Both the position numbers and the translations under genes were made by a program. Positions 63,826 through 64,000 of a stretch of 64,000 nt of DNA are shown in pieces (positions within the stretch are counted from its first letter, which is position 1; every line of letters starts with the position of its first letter). A model generated the notes under the pieces. It made no database searches. It had not been told where the DNA came from and saw only the letters and a list, made by a program, of their open reading frames with translations. The DNA is from Alkalibacillus filiformis (GTDB lineage Bacteria; Bacillota; Bacilli; Bacillales; Alkalibacillaceae), in NCBI RefSeq assembly GCF_030814115.1, contig NZ_JAUSUP010000006.1, positions 1 through 64,000 on the forward strand. Reading direction: 5' to 3'.

Positions 63826-64000
63826 ATCAAGCATTTTTCTTATGTTGGATTTGGGTTAGCAATAACAATTGTCGCTTTATTAATTGGGACTTTTACTGGT
63901 AATTGGAATGTTCCACTGACTATCATTAGTGTAGGTGCAATTGTTCCACTGATTATAGCAGGTATATTAACAGGTGCTCTTAATCGCGGAGATCGCGTAA
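63826..64000 (+). CDS. DUF5316 small membrane protein, truncated by the window end
   Basis: The open frame from 63826 reads (I)KHFSYVGFGLAITIVALL, then GTFTGNWNVPLTIISVGAIV and GILTGALNRGDRV, and runs off the end of the window. This is the N-terminal half of a DUF5316 protein. aaggggc lies at 63811-63817, but the codon where Met is expected is ATC (63826), preceded by ATT; no ATG, GTG or TTG is present in frame. It may use a rare ATT/ATC start or be damaged. It follows ectC by 24 nt. Confidence 0.6.
   Translation, partial: MKHFSYVGFGLAITIVALLIGTFTGNWNVPLTIISVGAIVPLIIAGILTGALNRGDRV

Overview
This 64 kb window is ordinary chromosome from a low-GC, endospore-forming member of the Bacillaceae. 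Gene content points to a moderately halophilic and alkaliphilic lifestyle. There is an ectoine synthase (ectC), a glycine-betaine-type binding protein, a KhtTU K+/H+ antiporter, a MscS channel, several secreted alkaline serine proteases, and many very acidic exported proteins. Spore genes (a SpoVAF/GerA protein, a DUF2642 coat-type protein) and Gram-positive lipoproteins support the assignment. I see no rRNA, tRNA, CRISPR array, insertion sequence or prophage.

Layout. 0-5.3 kb: a minus-strand GntR regulator - M24 enzyme closely resembling the DMSP lyase DddP - OpuAC-type lipoprotein operon, followed by a DEAD/DEAH helicase. 5.5-13.4 kb: a YugP-type membrane protease, a large secreted nuclease, a run of small membrane and zinc-ribbon proteins, and a manganese catalase. 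13.4-26.6 kb: an MFS exporter, a secreted MBL-fold/HhH lipoprotein with its DUF3006 partner, a GGDEF protein, a CvfC-like HEAT protein, a chemoreceptor and a TIGR01777 oxidoreductase. 26.7-37 kb: a large subtilase, an Eis-type acetyltransferase, a DUF3231 gene broken by an internal inversion, CheW, a YqxD-type protein, and a tandem array of three subtilisins. 37-42.5 kb: fatty acid desaturase (des), the DesK/DesR thermosensor pair, and a P1 peptidase and amidase running on from desR. 42.7-52.3 kb: lipoproteins, a CBS protein, a ferritin-like protein, a TetR/ABC exporter module and a YhgE/Pip protein. 52.4-64 kb: spoVAF-like gene, FAD oxidoreductase, DJ-1-type protein, MscS channel, khtTU, catalase, a polar amino acid ABC transporter followed by a lone ectC, and the start of a DUF5316 gene cut by the window edge.

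Several groups fit together as osmotic, pH and envelope homeostasis: the betaine-type binding protein, amino-acid ABC/ectC, KhtTU and MscS handle solutes and ions, and Des/DesK/DesR handles membrane fluidity. The three tandem subtilisins and the large nuclease and subtilase are the secreted degradative arm. The first and second tandem proteases have matching promoters, each followed by a Shine-Dalgarno-like element near the predicted mRNA 5' end.

The items most worth a second look are the GntR/DddP-like/OpuAC operon (the catalytic Asp of DddP appears to be Gly), the inverted halves of the DUF3231 gene, the duplicated protease leader, the solitary ectC behind an amino-acid transporter, and the coupling of desKR to two hydrolases.
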